A stretch of DNA of 64,000 nucleotides from Azadirachta indica (lineage: Eukaryota > Streptophyta > Magnoliopsida > Sapindales > Meliaceae): assembly GCA_022749755.1 (NCBI GenBank), contig CM040440.1, positions 1,114,824 through 1,178,823 of the forward strand, written 5' to 3'. The translations under genes were made by a program, and so were the position numbers. Each line of letters starts with the position of its first letter. Position 1 is the stretch's first letter. The notes below the pieces were generated by a model, which saw only the letters and a program-made list of their open reading frames with translations, did not search any database and was not told the DNA's origin. Shown in pieces: positions 23,161-36,014 of the stretch.

Positions 23161-24856
23161 GCATGTTATTTAAATAAATGCTAGTAGAACACTCAATGAT
23201 GCCCAACTAAATTATTCCACCACTGAAAAAGAGTTTTTGACGGTTGTATTTGCATTAGACAAATTTAGGTTATACTTGGTAGGATCTAAAGTCATTGTGC
23301 ATTCGGATCATGCGGCATTGAAATATTTATTAACAAAATCAAATGCGAAGCCAAGACTGATTCAGTGGGTGTTGCTTTTGCAAGAATTTGATCTAGAAAT
23401 AAAGGATAAGAAAGGTAGTAAGAATGTTGTTGCTGATTATCGTTCTAGGTTATTTTTAGATTTTGACACATATGAACACAAAGAAACACAACTGATTGTT
23501 GAAACTTTTCCTCATGAACACTTGTTTTTTTTAGGTCATGAACCATGGTTTGTTGATATTGTCAATTATCTTGTTTGTGGTGTATTGCGTCCTAACCTCA
23601 CTTTTTAGGAAAAGAAGAGATTTTTATTTTCTTGTAAGCATTATTTTTTGGATGAGCCATATTTGTTTAAGCTTTGTAAAGATCAAATCATTCGTCGATG
23701 TGTGTCTGAAGATGAACACGAGAGTATTCTAACTTTTTGCCATGAGCTTCATTATAGAGGTCATTTCAGTGGTAAGAAAACAGCCCTCAAGGTATTGCAA
23801 TCTAGTTTTTATTGGCCAACTCTCTTCAAAGATGCTCATAATTTTTGTTTGTGTTGTGATAAATGTCAAAGGAGCAGTAATATTAGCAAGAGAAATGAGA
23901 TGCCTTTAGCAAACAATATTGTTGTTGAGCTTTTTGATGTTTGGGGGATTGATTTCATGGGACCTTTTCCATCTTCATTTGATTTTCAGTACATATTAGT
24001 TGCAGTTGATTATGTGTCTAAGTGGGTTGAAGTTATACCAATTTGAACTAACGATGCTAATTGTGTTGTGAAATTTTTGAAAGATGTGATATTTAGCAGG
24101 GTTGGGACACCAAGGGCCATAATCAATGATGGAGGAAGTCATTTTTGTAACAAATTCTTCGATGGGTTATTGAAGAAGTATAACATTACACATAAGGTGG
24201 CAACTCCATACCATTCACAAATTTCGAGTCAAGTTGAGGTTAGCAATTGCCAAATCAAGAGAATTTTGGAAATGACAGTACGACCTTGAAGGAAAGATTG
24301 GACGGCTAAGTTGAATGATGTATTGTGGGCATATCGCACAGCATACAAGAGACCTATTGGCATGATCCCATATCGGTTAATTTTTTGAAAGGCATGCCAC
24401 TTACTTGTAGAGCTTGAGCACAAGTTATATTGGGTAATTAAAAAACTGAACATAGACATGAAAACGGTAGGAGAGAAGCGTTTACTTCAATTTAATGAGT
24501 TAGAAGAGATTCGGGATGAAGCCTACGAAAATGCAAAAATTTACAAAGAACGCACTAAGCGTTATCATGACAAAGGCCTAATTCATAAATCTCTTCATCC
24601 TGGAATGAATGTTCTTTTGTTTAACTCTCGTTTTAAATTATTTTCAGGAAAGTTGAAGTAAAAATGGTGTGGACCGTTTCCAATAGTCCAAATCTTTCCT
24701 CATAGAGTGGTAGAATTGTTAAATCCAAAGAGTCAAACAACATTTAAAATAAATAGACATTGTGTGAAGCCTTATTTAGAAGGAGTCCAGAAAAAGAGAG
24801 AGGTTGAATGCATTGAATTGTTCAACCCTCAACAAGAAAAGGCAACGTCTCGCTAA
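23161..24856 (+). pseudogene. Athila-like RNase H-integrase fragment
   Basis: Encodes the 3' half of an Athila-type gypsy pol. RNase H is seen as [20 protein letters not shown] and [11 protein letters not shown]. The integrase zinc finger ends CLCCDKCQRSSN. The core has WGIDFMGPFP, TPYHSQISSQVEVSNCQIKR and [18 protein letters not shown], then [14 protein letters not shown]. The C-terminus includes KWCGPFPIVQIFPHRVVELL. The run TSGQVEVSNRE-like followed by ACHLPVELEH-like sequence is typical of Athila elements. Stops interrupt it near 23606, 24044, 24287 and 24659. The RT, protease and gag are absent, lost at the junction with the satellite. Confidence 0.88.
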
Positions 24857-26632
24857 GACGTTAAAGAAAGCGTTTGGTGGGAGGCAACCCATTCATATTT
24901 GGTAGTGTCTTATCCTTTTCTTTTTTGTTTAACTTCTTTTCTATTTGTCTCATTAATACTTTCCTAACTTAAATTATATTTTAAATATTGAGGATAATGT
25001 TTAATATAGGTTTGAGGGTGGGGTTTTAGTGTGTTGAAAAGATTCAAAGCGTGCTTTAATATTTGTATTTGTTTTGAACTATATAGTCATAAAAACTAAA
25101 AATTAAAAAACAATGTTTAAATTTTTTTTTCAATATATATATATATATATTTTTCTCTTTGTTTTGAATTTTTGTGATGATTTCTTCATATAAGACTAGT
25201 ATGCAATTTGTACATGGCTAATTAGAATTGATGTGATATTAAGGGAAATAATGATTTTATTATTATTATTTTTTTTGAACTACGTTTCATTGTTTATTCT
25301 TTTACTACATATGCACTTTATGCCATGATCGATTTAAATCTTGATTTGATGAAATCACATGATTAAAGGATAATGTGCAAGATAGTGTAGACACATAGAA
25401 CCCTAATTGTGAGATTTTAAGCCTTGAAGCTTCTATTCTGAGTGTTTATCATTACTCTATATTTTCTTGTCATCTTTTCTTTCAAATGATCTCATTATAC
25501 TTTTTTTTGGTTAATTATCTTGATTATTCTTACTTTGATTGTAATACTGATTGTATAATATGTGAGAAGTGATTCTATACTTTATTTGAATCGTTTGAGC
25601 CTTTCTTGCCTACCTAATGTATATTCTTTCTTAATAACTATTTTGAGCCTTAATATGTTCTTTTTCTTTCTTAAAACCAATCACAATCAAACCTAATAGC
25701 CAAGTATCCAATATTATTATCTTTGTTCTATTCTTTGAGCCATAAATGAATTGATTGGATATGTCCTTTGTTATAAGTTTGGGGGTTGTTATTTCTTGAA
25801 GTAGTGCTTGGTGTTATAATGTTTTATCAATGTGTTGCACTAAGAAAAAAAAAAAGGAGAAATGCTAAGGTTGATTATGAAAGTGCAGTAAAAAAAAAAA
25901 AGATGGGGCTGCAAAATGAAATTTGAGATTAAAAAAAAAGGAAAATGAAAAGAGAGGTGAATGTAAATTAGTGGTTGCAGAATATGAAAGAAAACTGAAA
26001 AATGAGAATTTGATGATAGGTGCACATATTATTGAGTTCTTATGGTTTTGTTTTATCTTTTATCCACTAATTCTTATCCTCACCTTACCCAATAGCCTCA
26101 TTACAACCCAAAAAAGAAAAGTTATATGTTGATCTTGTGTATTATATGATTAGTTTGCATTCATTGTCAGGAAAATCACGCTGTTAGCATTCCGTTCATG
26201 AGATCAGCATCATTATATCAGAAATATCGTATTCTTCATTTTGTATGTGAATTTTGTTTTTCATTAAAAATCTAAACTTGATGTTTGTCTCATATACGGT
26301 TTAGTGATAACTCAAATTTCAAGTGCATTTCTTTAAGAGTGACCGCCTTTGTGAAGTTTGGAGTTGAAACATCAATGCATGCTATCTTTTGATAATGTGA
26401 AGGATGACAAAAGAGATGATAATTGATCTATGGCTATCACACACTACACATGAAGATAACTTCTAAAAAAATTGTTCGTAATTGGATGTCATTAATTGAC
26501 CTTATATCCCGTTGTATTCTTTTGAAGCCATTAACATTTTGAGGAATCATCTCTAGAAAGGAATTTTCACATGTATGTTGAATCTTTTCTTTTTATTTTT
26601 ATTTTAGTTTTGCTCGAGGATTAGCAAAGTTT
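24857..26632 (+). other. Athila-like 3' noncoding region
   Basis: 1.8 kb between the end of pol and the polypurine tract. It starts with GGGAGGCAACCC, common after Athila integrase. No open frame of note is visible; short A- or T-runs and an (AT)n stretch near 25134-25150 occur. I see no env-like frame. Confidence 0.65.
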
Positions 26633-26647
26633 AGGTTTGGGGGAATT
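26633..26647 (+). promoter_or_regulatory. Polypurine tract, Athila-like element
   Basis: AGGTTTGGGGGAATT immediately precedes the LTR start TGATAAATCAATA. Confidence 0.65.
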
Positions 26648-28026
26648 TGATAAATCAATATTTATCCTAATATTTTATTATGTTTATGTCTTTTATTCAT
26701 GTATTTTATCTTAGAATTTAATTACTTTGAGCTTCTTTTTATTACTTGTAGGAATTATTGTAGAAAGCCCAAAAACAAACTCAAGATGCTGGAAGGCCTG
26801 TATTTGCTGAATATAGTCCGTATTTTCTAAAATAACTTTGTCCTTAATACTCATATTTGGGTGATACAAAATAATTTGAAAACTAGACATAATGTTTACA
26901 ACCCTACATTTCAAAGAGAAAGCAAATGTTGAAGTTTTGGGGGTCAAAACTCCAATTGGAAATAAGACAACTGGGAGACAGATTTTTCTTGACATGTGGG
27001 AGTGAATTTTGAATTAGTTGTTGACAAAATGAGTAAGAGGGATGACTTTGGAGGTGATGCTGGGGCTGAGAACGAATTGAGGAAGAATTTGATAAATAAT
27101 AAGGTTTTCTAAGGAGTGAGTTTTTCATTGGAGGGAGAGAATTGCTGGATTGAAGAGGACATTCCTGCTGGGATGAATTATCATCTTGTTCAAAACTTGG
27201 TGGTGAACCTTCAAAAAAAAAAGCATTCTTTAAGTTTGTTTATTTTTCAAATATGTTTAGAACTTTTGTAATTAGATTCATAGATTTGAATTTAAGAAAG
27301 GAAGTGTAAACATATTTTGGGAGTTTGGCTTTGCTATTGAAATGGTACTGAATATTTTGTGAAATATGATTAATTTGAAGGTTGAGATTACTTCTTGTTC
27401 ATTGATTTGTATCATTTTGATTATTTATTGAGAATTTACTATCTATTATTTGTTATTGAAATTAATTTGAGAATTAAGGTGTTAGAAACACCATCTTACC
27501 TTAATTAAGCTCTTTTGAACAAGTATTTAAATTGAATCCATTGAGTTGGTTTGATTTAAATGGTTAAATGATTTCCTTGTAACAATATAATTAATTAAGT
27601 AGAAGCCTTATATCAAAGATATATTTAATTAATTGTAAGTGAGAATTATCATGATCATTGGAATCCTCTAATTTTAGTAGAAAAACTAATAATCTAAAAT
27701 ACTTAATGGTTGTTTAATTCACCTTATATTTCAATATCAGATTAGATAATTAGTCAAACCCCATCTAATTTCATTGAATTCAACAGAATTTTATAGATTT
27801 CAAGTTCTTGTAATTTAGTTATTTAATCACTTCAATTGAAAAAATCTAAATTTATTATTTGATTGCATTAAAGTATTTACGATTTTATGTTTGCATAAGT
27901 TAGTAATTAACAGGAAACAATAAAGATTTAAACCATTACAATTTCGCGAGAGATCGACCTCTGAGTAAACTTATCGATAGCTATTAATGATTCGTATACA
28001 TGCGAGTATTTAAAATTTGCGCATCA
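26648..28026 (+). repeat. 3' LTR of the Athila-like element
   Basis: 1379 bp, from TGATAAATCAATATTTATCC to TTTGCGCATCA. A second copy of nearly the same length lies alone at 48261-49636, which supports both ends. It abuts a minus-strand family A LTR at 28027. Confidence 0.82.
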
Positions 28027-28405
28027 ATGGAATCCGAAACTTTCTTCATGATGAAGATCTCATTTGAATTGCAAATAAAAGATTTGAACATGCTTGCTTA
28101 GCCATGAGACATCATTCGAATATGGCCTTGTACAGATTTGAGAATTCGAATTCCATAGAAGTTTTAATCTTCAAATTTTGCCTTCTATTACTTGTGTGAA
28201 TGTTACCAAGCACTGATTATTGTCTTGAAGCCCAAACTTGATATTTGACTCTTTCTTAAACTCCTGAATTGTTGCAAGATCATCCCACAAGTCTTGAATC
28301 ATCTCACTTAATGTATCCTTGAATTTCTTCATTCTTGCTCTTGTAATGGGACCATTAGGTAACTGAATTGGATCATTGCTCTTGTGTGCATCCGTATTTG
28401 CATTA
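28027..28405 (-). repeat. Truncated 3' LTR, family A
   Basis: Holds the first ~380 bp of the LTR in minus orientation, including the LTR-encoded pol C-terminus (28171-28405). The rest is missing at the junction with the Athila-like LTR. The polypurine tract GAAGAGCGAAGGAA (minus) is at 28406-28419. Confidence 0.82.
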
Positions 28406-31400
28406 TTCCTTCGCTCTTCAAGATGATTCGTCCACGAATCTTCACCATCTACATCAAAAGGAGAAAGATCAGCCATATAAAAAGTTGCATTCACAGTATA
28501 CTCACCAGGAAGATCTAATTTATAGGCATTATCATTGATTTTCTCAACAACTTGAAAGGGACCATCTCCTCTTGGATGAAGCTTTGACTTCCTTTGAGTT
28601 GGAAACCTCTTCTTTGGCATATGTACCCAAACCTAATCACCAGGCTCGAATACAACGTGCCTTCGTCCTTTGTTTACTTGGCTTGTAATTTGTTGATTCT
28701 TCTTTTCAATGTTCTTGCACACATCTGCATGTAGTTTTCTCATTAATTCTGTCTTCATTTTCCCATCTACGCTAGTTCTTTCATCACAAGGTAAAGGAAC
28801 TAAATCCAAAGGGGTTAGTGGGTTAAAGCCATAAATAATTTCGAATGGTAAAAAACCAATGGTAGAATGCACAACTCTATTATATGCGAATTCAAAAAAT
28901 GGAATGCACTCTTCCCAATTCTTCAAATTCTTTTGGACAATAGCACGCAATAAAGTTCCCAAAGTCCTATTCACAACTTCTATTTGGCCATCAGTTTGTA
29001 GGTGACAAGTAGTAGAAGATAACAATTTAGTACCCAATTTACTCCACAAAACTTTTCAAAAATGACTTAGAAACTTCACATCTCTATCGCTAACAATAGT
29101 TTTTGGAATGCCATGCAAACCCACTATTTCCCTAAAGAACAAATTTGCAATGTTAGTGGCATCATCAGTATTATTATAAGGTATAAAATGTGACATCTTG
29201 GAAAATCTATCAACCACTACAAAAATAAAATCTTTCCCCCTTTTTGATCTAGGTAAATCAAAAACAAAATTCATGAAAATATTAGTCCAAGGTTCACTAG
29301 AAACAGCTAAAGGAGTATACAAACGTTGATTCAAAACTTTAGATTTAACTTGTTTGCACATAACACATCTATCACAAACTCTTTACACATCCTTTTTCAT
29401 TTTAGGCCAATAGAAGTGTTCATCTAAAGTGTCTAAAGTTTTTGTAATGCCAAAATGTCTCATTAAACCACCCCCGTGAGACTCTTTTACAAGCAATTCT
29501 CTCAAAGAACAAATCGGTATGCACAATTTATTTTCCTTAAACAAAAACCCATCCATTCTATAGAACTTACCATATGCAGCTTTCTCACATGCTTTGAAAA
29601 TGCTAGAAAAGTCAAATATCATCATCATAAAGAGTTTTATATGTTCAAATCCAAGCATTCTTACATCTAAAGCATTAAGTAAAGTATACTTTCTTGAAAG
29701 TGCATCGGCCACAACATTGTTTTTACCTTGCTTGTATTTAATCACATAAGGAAAAGTGTCAATAAATTCGACCTATTTGGCATGTCGTTTGTTCAACTTA
29801 CCTTGCCCTTTTATGAACTTCAAAGATTGATGATCAGTATGAATAACAAATTCCTTAGACCATAAGTAATGCTGCCAGTTTTTCAAAGCTCTAATCAAAG
29901 CATGAAACTCTTTATCATAAGTAGGATAATTCAATGAGGCGCCATTGAGCTTTTCACTAAAGTAGGCGATTGACCTATTTTCCTGTATAAGAACAGCGCC
30001 AATGCCCAATCCTGATGCATCACATTCAAGTTCAAAAGTATTAGCAAAGTTAGGCAAAGCAAGAATGGGTGCCTTACAACGCTTATCTTTCAATAAAGTA
30101 AATGCATGCTCTTGTTCTTTATCCCACTTAAAAGTATAATTCTTTTTAATTACCTCTGTAAGGGGTGCTGCAATGGTGCTAAAATTTTTTACAAAGTGTC
30201 TATAAAAACTAGTTAATCCATGAAACTTCTTACCTCACTTACTGATTTAGGAGTAGGCCAATTTTTAATAGCACTTACCTTCTCTTCATCAACTTCAACA
30301 CCTTGAGCACTTACTACGAAATTTAAAAACACAATTCGATCTAAATAAAAAGAACACTTTTTAAGGTTAGCATATAACTTTTCTTTCTCAAAATATCAAG
30401 TACAGCCCTTAAATATTCCACATGTTCATTCGAATTTTTAGAATACACAAGAATATCATCAAAGTATACAACAACAAATTTTTCAATTAAATCTTTCAAA
30501 ACATGTTTCATAAGCCTCATGAAAATACTAGGTGCATTAGTTAAGCCAAAAGGCATAACTAACCATTCATACAAGCCATATTTTATTTTGAATGTAGTTT
30601 TCCACTCATCGCTCTCTCTCATGTGAATTTGATGATATCCACTTTTCAAATCAATTTTGCTAAAGATAGTAGAGCCATGCAATTCATCAAGCATATCATT
30701 TAGCTTAGGAATAGAATGGCGATACTTTACCGTAATGTTATTAATTGCACGACAATCAACACACATACGCCAAGAGCCATCTTTCTTAGATACCAACAGA
30801 ATAGGAACAGCACATGGACTCATACTTTCTTTAACATATTCCTTGGTTAACGACTTCTCAACTTGCCTTTGAAGCTCCTTTGTCTCCTCAGGATTACTCC
30901 TATAGGCTGATTTATTTGGAATTGAAGTTCCAGGAATGAAATCGATATGATGCTCGATACCCCTAATGGGTGGCAATTCATTGGGTATCTCCTCGGAAAA
31001 AACATCTTCATAAGCCTGTAAAAGAGAAACAAATGCAGTAGACAAAGAAGTATTAAGGTCAATAGTATTTAAGTAAAGTTCCTTGTACATAAGTACAAGT
31101 ATACTTTTGTTTGAAAACCAAGCCTCCTTAATATCACTCCTTTTTGCATAAAAGCTCACTTGTTTCTTTTCACACTCAATTGTTTCTTTTTTCTCCACTC
31201 TTTTTCCCTTATTTCAATTCTGCCCCTCTCCATTCGAACTCACTTTATTTTCTTTCTCATTATTTTTGCCACTCTTTTCTTTTGATAACTCACTCTCTTT
31301 TATTACACCTTCACTCACTCTTTTCTCCTCACTTTTGTTTTCTCTTTGACTTTGCATTCTTCTAAGCTCACCCTCATAAACTTCTTCAGGTGAAAGTGGT

Positions 31401-31576
31401 ATAAGAGTAATTTTCTTCCCATCCTTCTTAAAAGTGTAATGATTTGTGAAACCATTATGCAACACCCTTCTATTAAATTTCTAAAGGCGTCCCGACAAGA
31501 GATGACCAACATGCATGGGCACTACATCAAACAACAACTCATCTCTATACTTGCCTATTTTGAAGGCAACAAGAAC
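28171..31576 (-). pseudogene. pol of the minus-strand family A element
   Basis: Reading 5' to 3' on the minus strand: protease tail and Lys/Glu-rich linker (31576-31214), reverse transcriptase (31198-30341) with [30 protein letters not shown] and [11 protein letters not shown], RNase H ([35 protein letters not shown]), integrase zinc finger (ending CKQVKSK), core and C-terminus ([21 protein letters not shown]). The first core Asp position reads MNFVFDLP, where the 1231-9490 copy has MDFIL, so that Asp appears lost. SDRDVKF and the EFAYNR segment remain. Frameshifts or stops near 30395, 30230, 29765, 29380, 29050 and 28630 break it. The frame runs 78 codons into the LTR and ends at 28171. Confidence 0.87.
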
Positions 31577-32992
31577 TTACTTTGTCACCCTCATTTCCCC
31601 ACAATTATTAAGCCACTTCAACTTGTAAGGATGTAAATGTTTTAAAGTAGGTAACCCCAACTTTTCTACAAGAGTAGTACTAGCAACATTAGTTACACTG
31701 CCACCATCAATTATCACATCACAAACCTTATCCTTTATAAGACACCTAGTATGGAAAAAATTCTCTCTTTGCTCACATTCTTCCTGTTGGACATACATAT
31801 TCAAAACTTTTCTTGATACAAGACGCTTACCACTTTCAGCCATAGTAAATTGCTCATCCCCTTCTTCATCACTTGTATCTTCAAGAGGTGGCATCATCTC
31901 TTGTTCATTCTCCTCTTCACTGGCCGAATAGTACTCTCCCTCAAGCATGAATATGGTTCTTTGATTTGGGCAATCCTGTTTGTAATGTCCTGCACCTTGA
32001 CACTTAAAACATTTAATATTTCTTGTGTTAGTAGTAAAATCAAGCTTACCTTTGTCTTTGCTTGGGTTGGATGTTTTGGAAAACTCTTTGGATTCGATTT
32101 TAGGCTTGGATGATGAAGCCTTATCATCTTTCCTCCAATTTGATTTGAATGAAGAAGTATAGGAGGAAAACTGACTTGTACGACCTCTCTTTTTCAGTTG
32201 CTTCTCAACCTTCAATGCAAGGTGAAGCAAGTCTTCTAGCTCTATATATTGCTGCAATTCAACCACATTAGAAATCTCCTTGTTCAAACCATTGAGGAAT
32301 CTTGCCATTCTAGCTTCATTATCTTCCTCTACATTTGCTCTTATCATTGCTACCTCCGTCTCCTTGTAGTATTCCTTAACACTCTTAGACCCTTGAGTGA
32401 GATTTTGAAGTCGATTGTACAATTCTCTATAGTAGTAGCTTGGTACAAATCTCTTGCGAATGATGGATTTCAGATCTCTCCACTCGTCAATGGGACTTTC
32501 CCTATTTCTCCTTCGCTTTTGCTTAGTATCATCCCACCAAGTAATAGCATAAGCTTCGAAAACAGCCACGACAAGCTTCAACTTCTTGGATTCAATGTAG
32601 TCATTGCAATCAAATACTAATTCAATCTTCGTTTCCCAATCCAAGTATTCCTTAGGATCCATTCTTCCATAAAATGATGGATTTTTCAGTTTGACCCCAA
32701 TGTTGTTATTATTGTTGTTTCTTGCCCTCGGTCTCATCTCCTCTTCCTCTCCATTGTCATCAAGCAATTCACCATCATTAAAGCCATCATCTAATTGAGC
32801 TTTTCTTGGTACTCGCCTAGCTTGTATGGTTGGATTAAGAGCATTAGGTGGCTGCCCCCTTGTGGCTGAAACCTCCAGCCTCTCCATTCTATCAACCAAC
32901 TCTCTATATTTTCTATTCATGGCTTGCAACAACTTGGTTAAGGCTTGGAATCGATCTATCTTACCTTGTGGATTTCTTACTTGTCCACTCAT
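31577..32992 (-). pseudogene. gag-protease of the minus-strand family A element (long open frame)
   Basis: 471 codons from ATG at 32992 without a stop. This start matches the gag ATG of the other copies (MSGQVRNPQGKIDRF). The gag domain includes YLDWETKIELVFDCNDY, AYAITWWDDTKQ and LYNRLQNLTQGSKSVKEY. One CCHC zinc knuckle, CFKCQGAGHYKQDC, is followed by an acidic segment and the protease core VIIDGGSVTNVAS, with Asp kept. The frame stops at 31577 shortly after GEMRVTK, whereas the other copy continues into ALVAFKIGKY, so a nonsense change ends it. Called a pseudogene because the polyprotein is cut here, although the gag itself could still be made. Confidence 0.85.
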
Positions 32993-33853
32993 CCTGCAAG
33001 ACAAGGTTAGTAAAATAAAAGAATAGCTTTCTCACTTCACTCCTTCACGTGTTTCACTCAAGTAATGTTATCACTTAAGTTCGCTCGTGTTTCACACTTA
33101 ATTTATGGCTTTTCTCTAGATGAGTTCACATTAAGCCTTTTTCCACTCTAATTCTCTTATTAAGATTAGTTGTAAAAATCAAAATTTGTACAAACTTACT
33201 AAATACAATGAAAATAAAATAAAACTAAGGTAAATTAAAATTAAAGAGGAACTAAATACTTATAACAGAAAAAAAAATGAAATCAGATAGGCAACAAATT
33301 AGGAAAGCACAAGGACTAGAAAATAATTTTAGAAATGATAAAGGAAATATTAAGAACAGAAAAAAAAATTAGTACAAGAATAGGAAAGTCAACCAAAGAT
33401 TATGGAAAGATTAGGAAGCAAATCTTAACTTGTTTTGGAATGTAGACTTGATTTGATCAAACTTCTTGAAACAATTTAATTTTTCTTTTTATTCTCCTTA
33501 TTTTCGTACAACATCTGTCCCCCCCTTTTTTTTATCCTTTCCAAACTAAAAATTAGATTGTACTATATGCTTCCCCCACACAGCCTTAATTGTCAAATTT
33601 TCTTTTTCTTCTTTCTTTTTCTTTTCTTGGCCGAATGCTTTGCTTTTCTCTCTTTTTTTTCACCTCCAAAAACGTAGGAGTGACCAAACAAAAATAAATA
33701 GAAAGAAACACAAAAGAAACGAATAGACAATGACTAAATCAACCGAATTGAAGATTGATACAACCCAAATTTGACACTGCTGTGAATTCAAAGGAAACAC
33801 TCCTTTTTTTTTTTTTTACTTTTTGATATAATAGACACAAAACGAAAACAAAT
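32993..33853 (-). other. Leader of the minus-strand family A element, with candidate intron
   Basis: Noncoding. On the minus strand a donor GTAAGTTTG begins at 33199, TTTACTAAC precedes the CAG acceptor, and the acceptor AG ends at 32994, one base before the gag ATG. The predicted intron is 206 bp. The stretch after the LTR that should hold the primer binding site is missing. Confidence 0.6.
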
Positions 33854-34683
33854 TGATATGAACTCCAAGTATATTAAACTTGAGACCCAATATCTTTACA
33901 CATGGAAGTAACCTCTTGGAAAGTTAAATCAGATTTACCTAAATTTGCAACCCAATTTCAACTTGTGAAATAGAATCTTAAAATAAAATAAAATACCCTC
34001 AAAGTAATTATCTTTCATTATAAGAATCTTGATTCAAGTAAGAATCAAAACAAGAGAAATACTTTCAATTTTATTTTATTTAAAGATTAATGATCTTTCC
34101 ATGAGAGCATGTGACTAAATATATAAGGATACAAGACATAAGTGACTCTAAATGGAGTGTTTGGCTACAAGACTATACTTATTCTAATTTAAATTAAAAC
34201 AAACTGAATTTGGGCTTAATAATTAACATTAACAGCCCAAACACATAACAAATTAAATAATATATTTTTATAAATAATACTAAGATAGATAATGGGCTTG
34301 AGCAGCAACTTAGCCTAAATGACACATGAAATCCGAAACTTTCATCACGATGAAGATCTTATTCGAATTGCAAATAAAAGACTTGAACATGCTTGCTTAG
34401 CCTTGAAACATCATTCTAATATGGCCTTGTACAGATTTGAGAATTCGAATTTCATAGAAGCTTTAATCTTCAAGTTTTGCCTTCTTGTACTTGTGTCAAT
34501 GTTACCAAGCTCTGATTATCGTTTTGAAGTCCAAGTTTGATATTTGACTCTTTCTTGCACTCCTGAATTGTTGCAAGATCATCCCATTCAATGCATCCTT
34601 GAATTTCTTCATTCTTGTTCTTGTAACAGGACCACTAAGTAGCTGAATTGGATCATTACTCTTGTGAATCCGTATTTGCTTCA
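33854..34683 (-). repeat. Family A LTR shared by two tandem elements
   Basis: 830 bp, from TGATATGAAC to TTTGCTTCA in plus orientation. To its left is the leader of one element and to its right a polypurine tract (34684-34697, GAGGAGCCAAAGAA on the minus strand) and pol end of another. It is therefore at once a 5' and a 3' LTR. Confidence 0.83.
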
Positions 34684-35486
34684 TTCTTTGGCTCCTCAAG
34701 ATGATTCGTCCATGAATCTTCACCATCTACATCAAAAGGAGAAAGATCAACCACATTAAAACTTGCATTCACAGTATACTCACTAGGAAGATCCAATTTG
34801 TAGGCATTATCATTGATTTTCTCAACAACTTGAAAGGGACCATCTCCTCTTGGATGAAGCTTTGACTTTCTTTGAGTTGGAAACCTTTCCTTTCGTATAT
34901 GTACCCAAACCCAATCACCAGGCTCGAATACAACGCGCCTTCGTCCTTTGTTTGCTTGATTTGTAATTTGTTGATTCTTCTTTTCAATGTTCTTGCGCAC
35001 ATCTGCATGTAGTTTTCTCACCAATTCTACCTTCATTTTCCCATCTAAGCTAGTTCTTTCATCACAAGGTAAAGGAACTAAATCTAAATGGGTTAGTGGG
35101 TTAAAGCCATAAACAATTTCAAAAGGTGAAAAACCAGTGGTAGAATGCACAACTCTATTATATGCGAATTCAACAAATGGAATGCACTCTTCCCAATTCT
35201 TCAAATTCTTTTGGACAATAGCACGCAACAAAGTTCCTAAAGTCCTATTCACAACTTCTGTTTAACTATCAGTTTGTGGGTGACAAGTAGTAGAAAATAA
35301 CAATTTAGTACCCAATTTACTCTATAAAACTTTCCAAAAATGACTTATAAACTTCACATCTCTATCACTAACAATAGTTTTTGGAATGCCATGCACACGC
35401 ACTACTTCCCTAAAGAACAGATTTGCAATGTTAGTGGCATCATTAGTTTTATTACAAGGTATAAAATGTGACATCTTGAAAACCTA
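34684..35486 (-). pseudogene. Integrase fragment of the neighbouring tandem family A element
   Basis: The minus strand encodes the integrase core end ([31 protein letters not shown]) and C-terminus ([37 protein letters not shown]), with a stop before the core at QTDS-TEV. It is truncated at ~35486, where plus-strand family B reverse transcriptase begins. Confidence 0.83.
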
Positions 35487-36014
35487 TCAAGAAAAGTACA
35501 TTTTGCACGGATAAGCTTGTGTTTCTTGGTTTTGTTATAAGTGTTAAAGAGATTGAGGTCGATGAGGAGAAGGTGAAGGCGATTTAAGAATGTCCAATGC
35601 CTACTTCAACGAATTAAGTAAAAAGCTTTCATGGATTGGTCAGTTTTTATCGGTGCTTTGTTTGAGATTTTAGTAGTATAACTGCACTCTTAACCGAAGT
35701 CATGAAGAAGAGCAAGAAAAGGCATTCAAACTCATCAAAGCAAAATTGACTAATACACCTTTACTTGTTTTACCTGAACTAAGAGATTGGGTTTGGTTGC
35801 ATATGATGAAGGATTATTTTTCCGAGTAAAGATGATCTAAACTTCTATCAAGGGGAGATGAACCATTTCAAGTAGTGGATCGCATTAATAATAATAACTA
35901 CAAACTTGAACTACCAGGTGAGTATGGAGTTAGTACAAATTTTAATGTTTCTGACTTTTCTTCTTTTGATGTAGGTAGCGATTTGAGGACAGATCCTTTT
36001 TAAGAGGAGGAGAA
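35487..36014 (+). pseudogene. Family B pol remnant with internal deletion
   Basis: The first part is the RT/RNase H boundary (LVFLGFVISV, SFHGLVSFYRCFV). Near 35790 it jumps directly to the integrase C-terminus (RDWVWLHMMKDYF, GDEPFQVVDRINNNNYKLELP), so RNase H and most of integrase are deleted. Stops occur in both parts. A polypurine tract AAGAGGAGGAGAA ends at 36014. Confidence 0.8.

Larger units (their letters stand above)
28027..34683 (-). mobile_element. Family A element, minus strand, best preserved gag-pol
   Basis: In minus orientation: 5' LTR (34683-33854), leader, gag-protease, reverse transcriptase, RNase H, integrase, polypurine tract, and a truncated 3' LTR (28405-28027) cut by the Athila-like LTR. 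The primer binding site and ~100 bp after the 5' LTR are deleted. Its 5' LTR is also the 3' LTR of a second element (34684-35486), so two elements share one LTR in tandem. Confidence 0.88.

Noticed and set aside
25923..26132. Small lysine-rich open frame on the plus strand
   Set aside because: Low-complexity A-rich sequence in the Athila 3' noncoding region, with no family match.
24857..26632. Possible env-like gene downstream of the Athila-like integrase
   Set aside because: Some Athila elements carry one, but no long frame, signal peptide or membrane segment is visible here.
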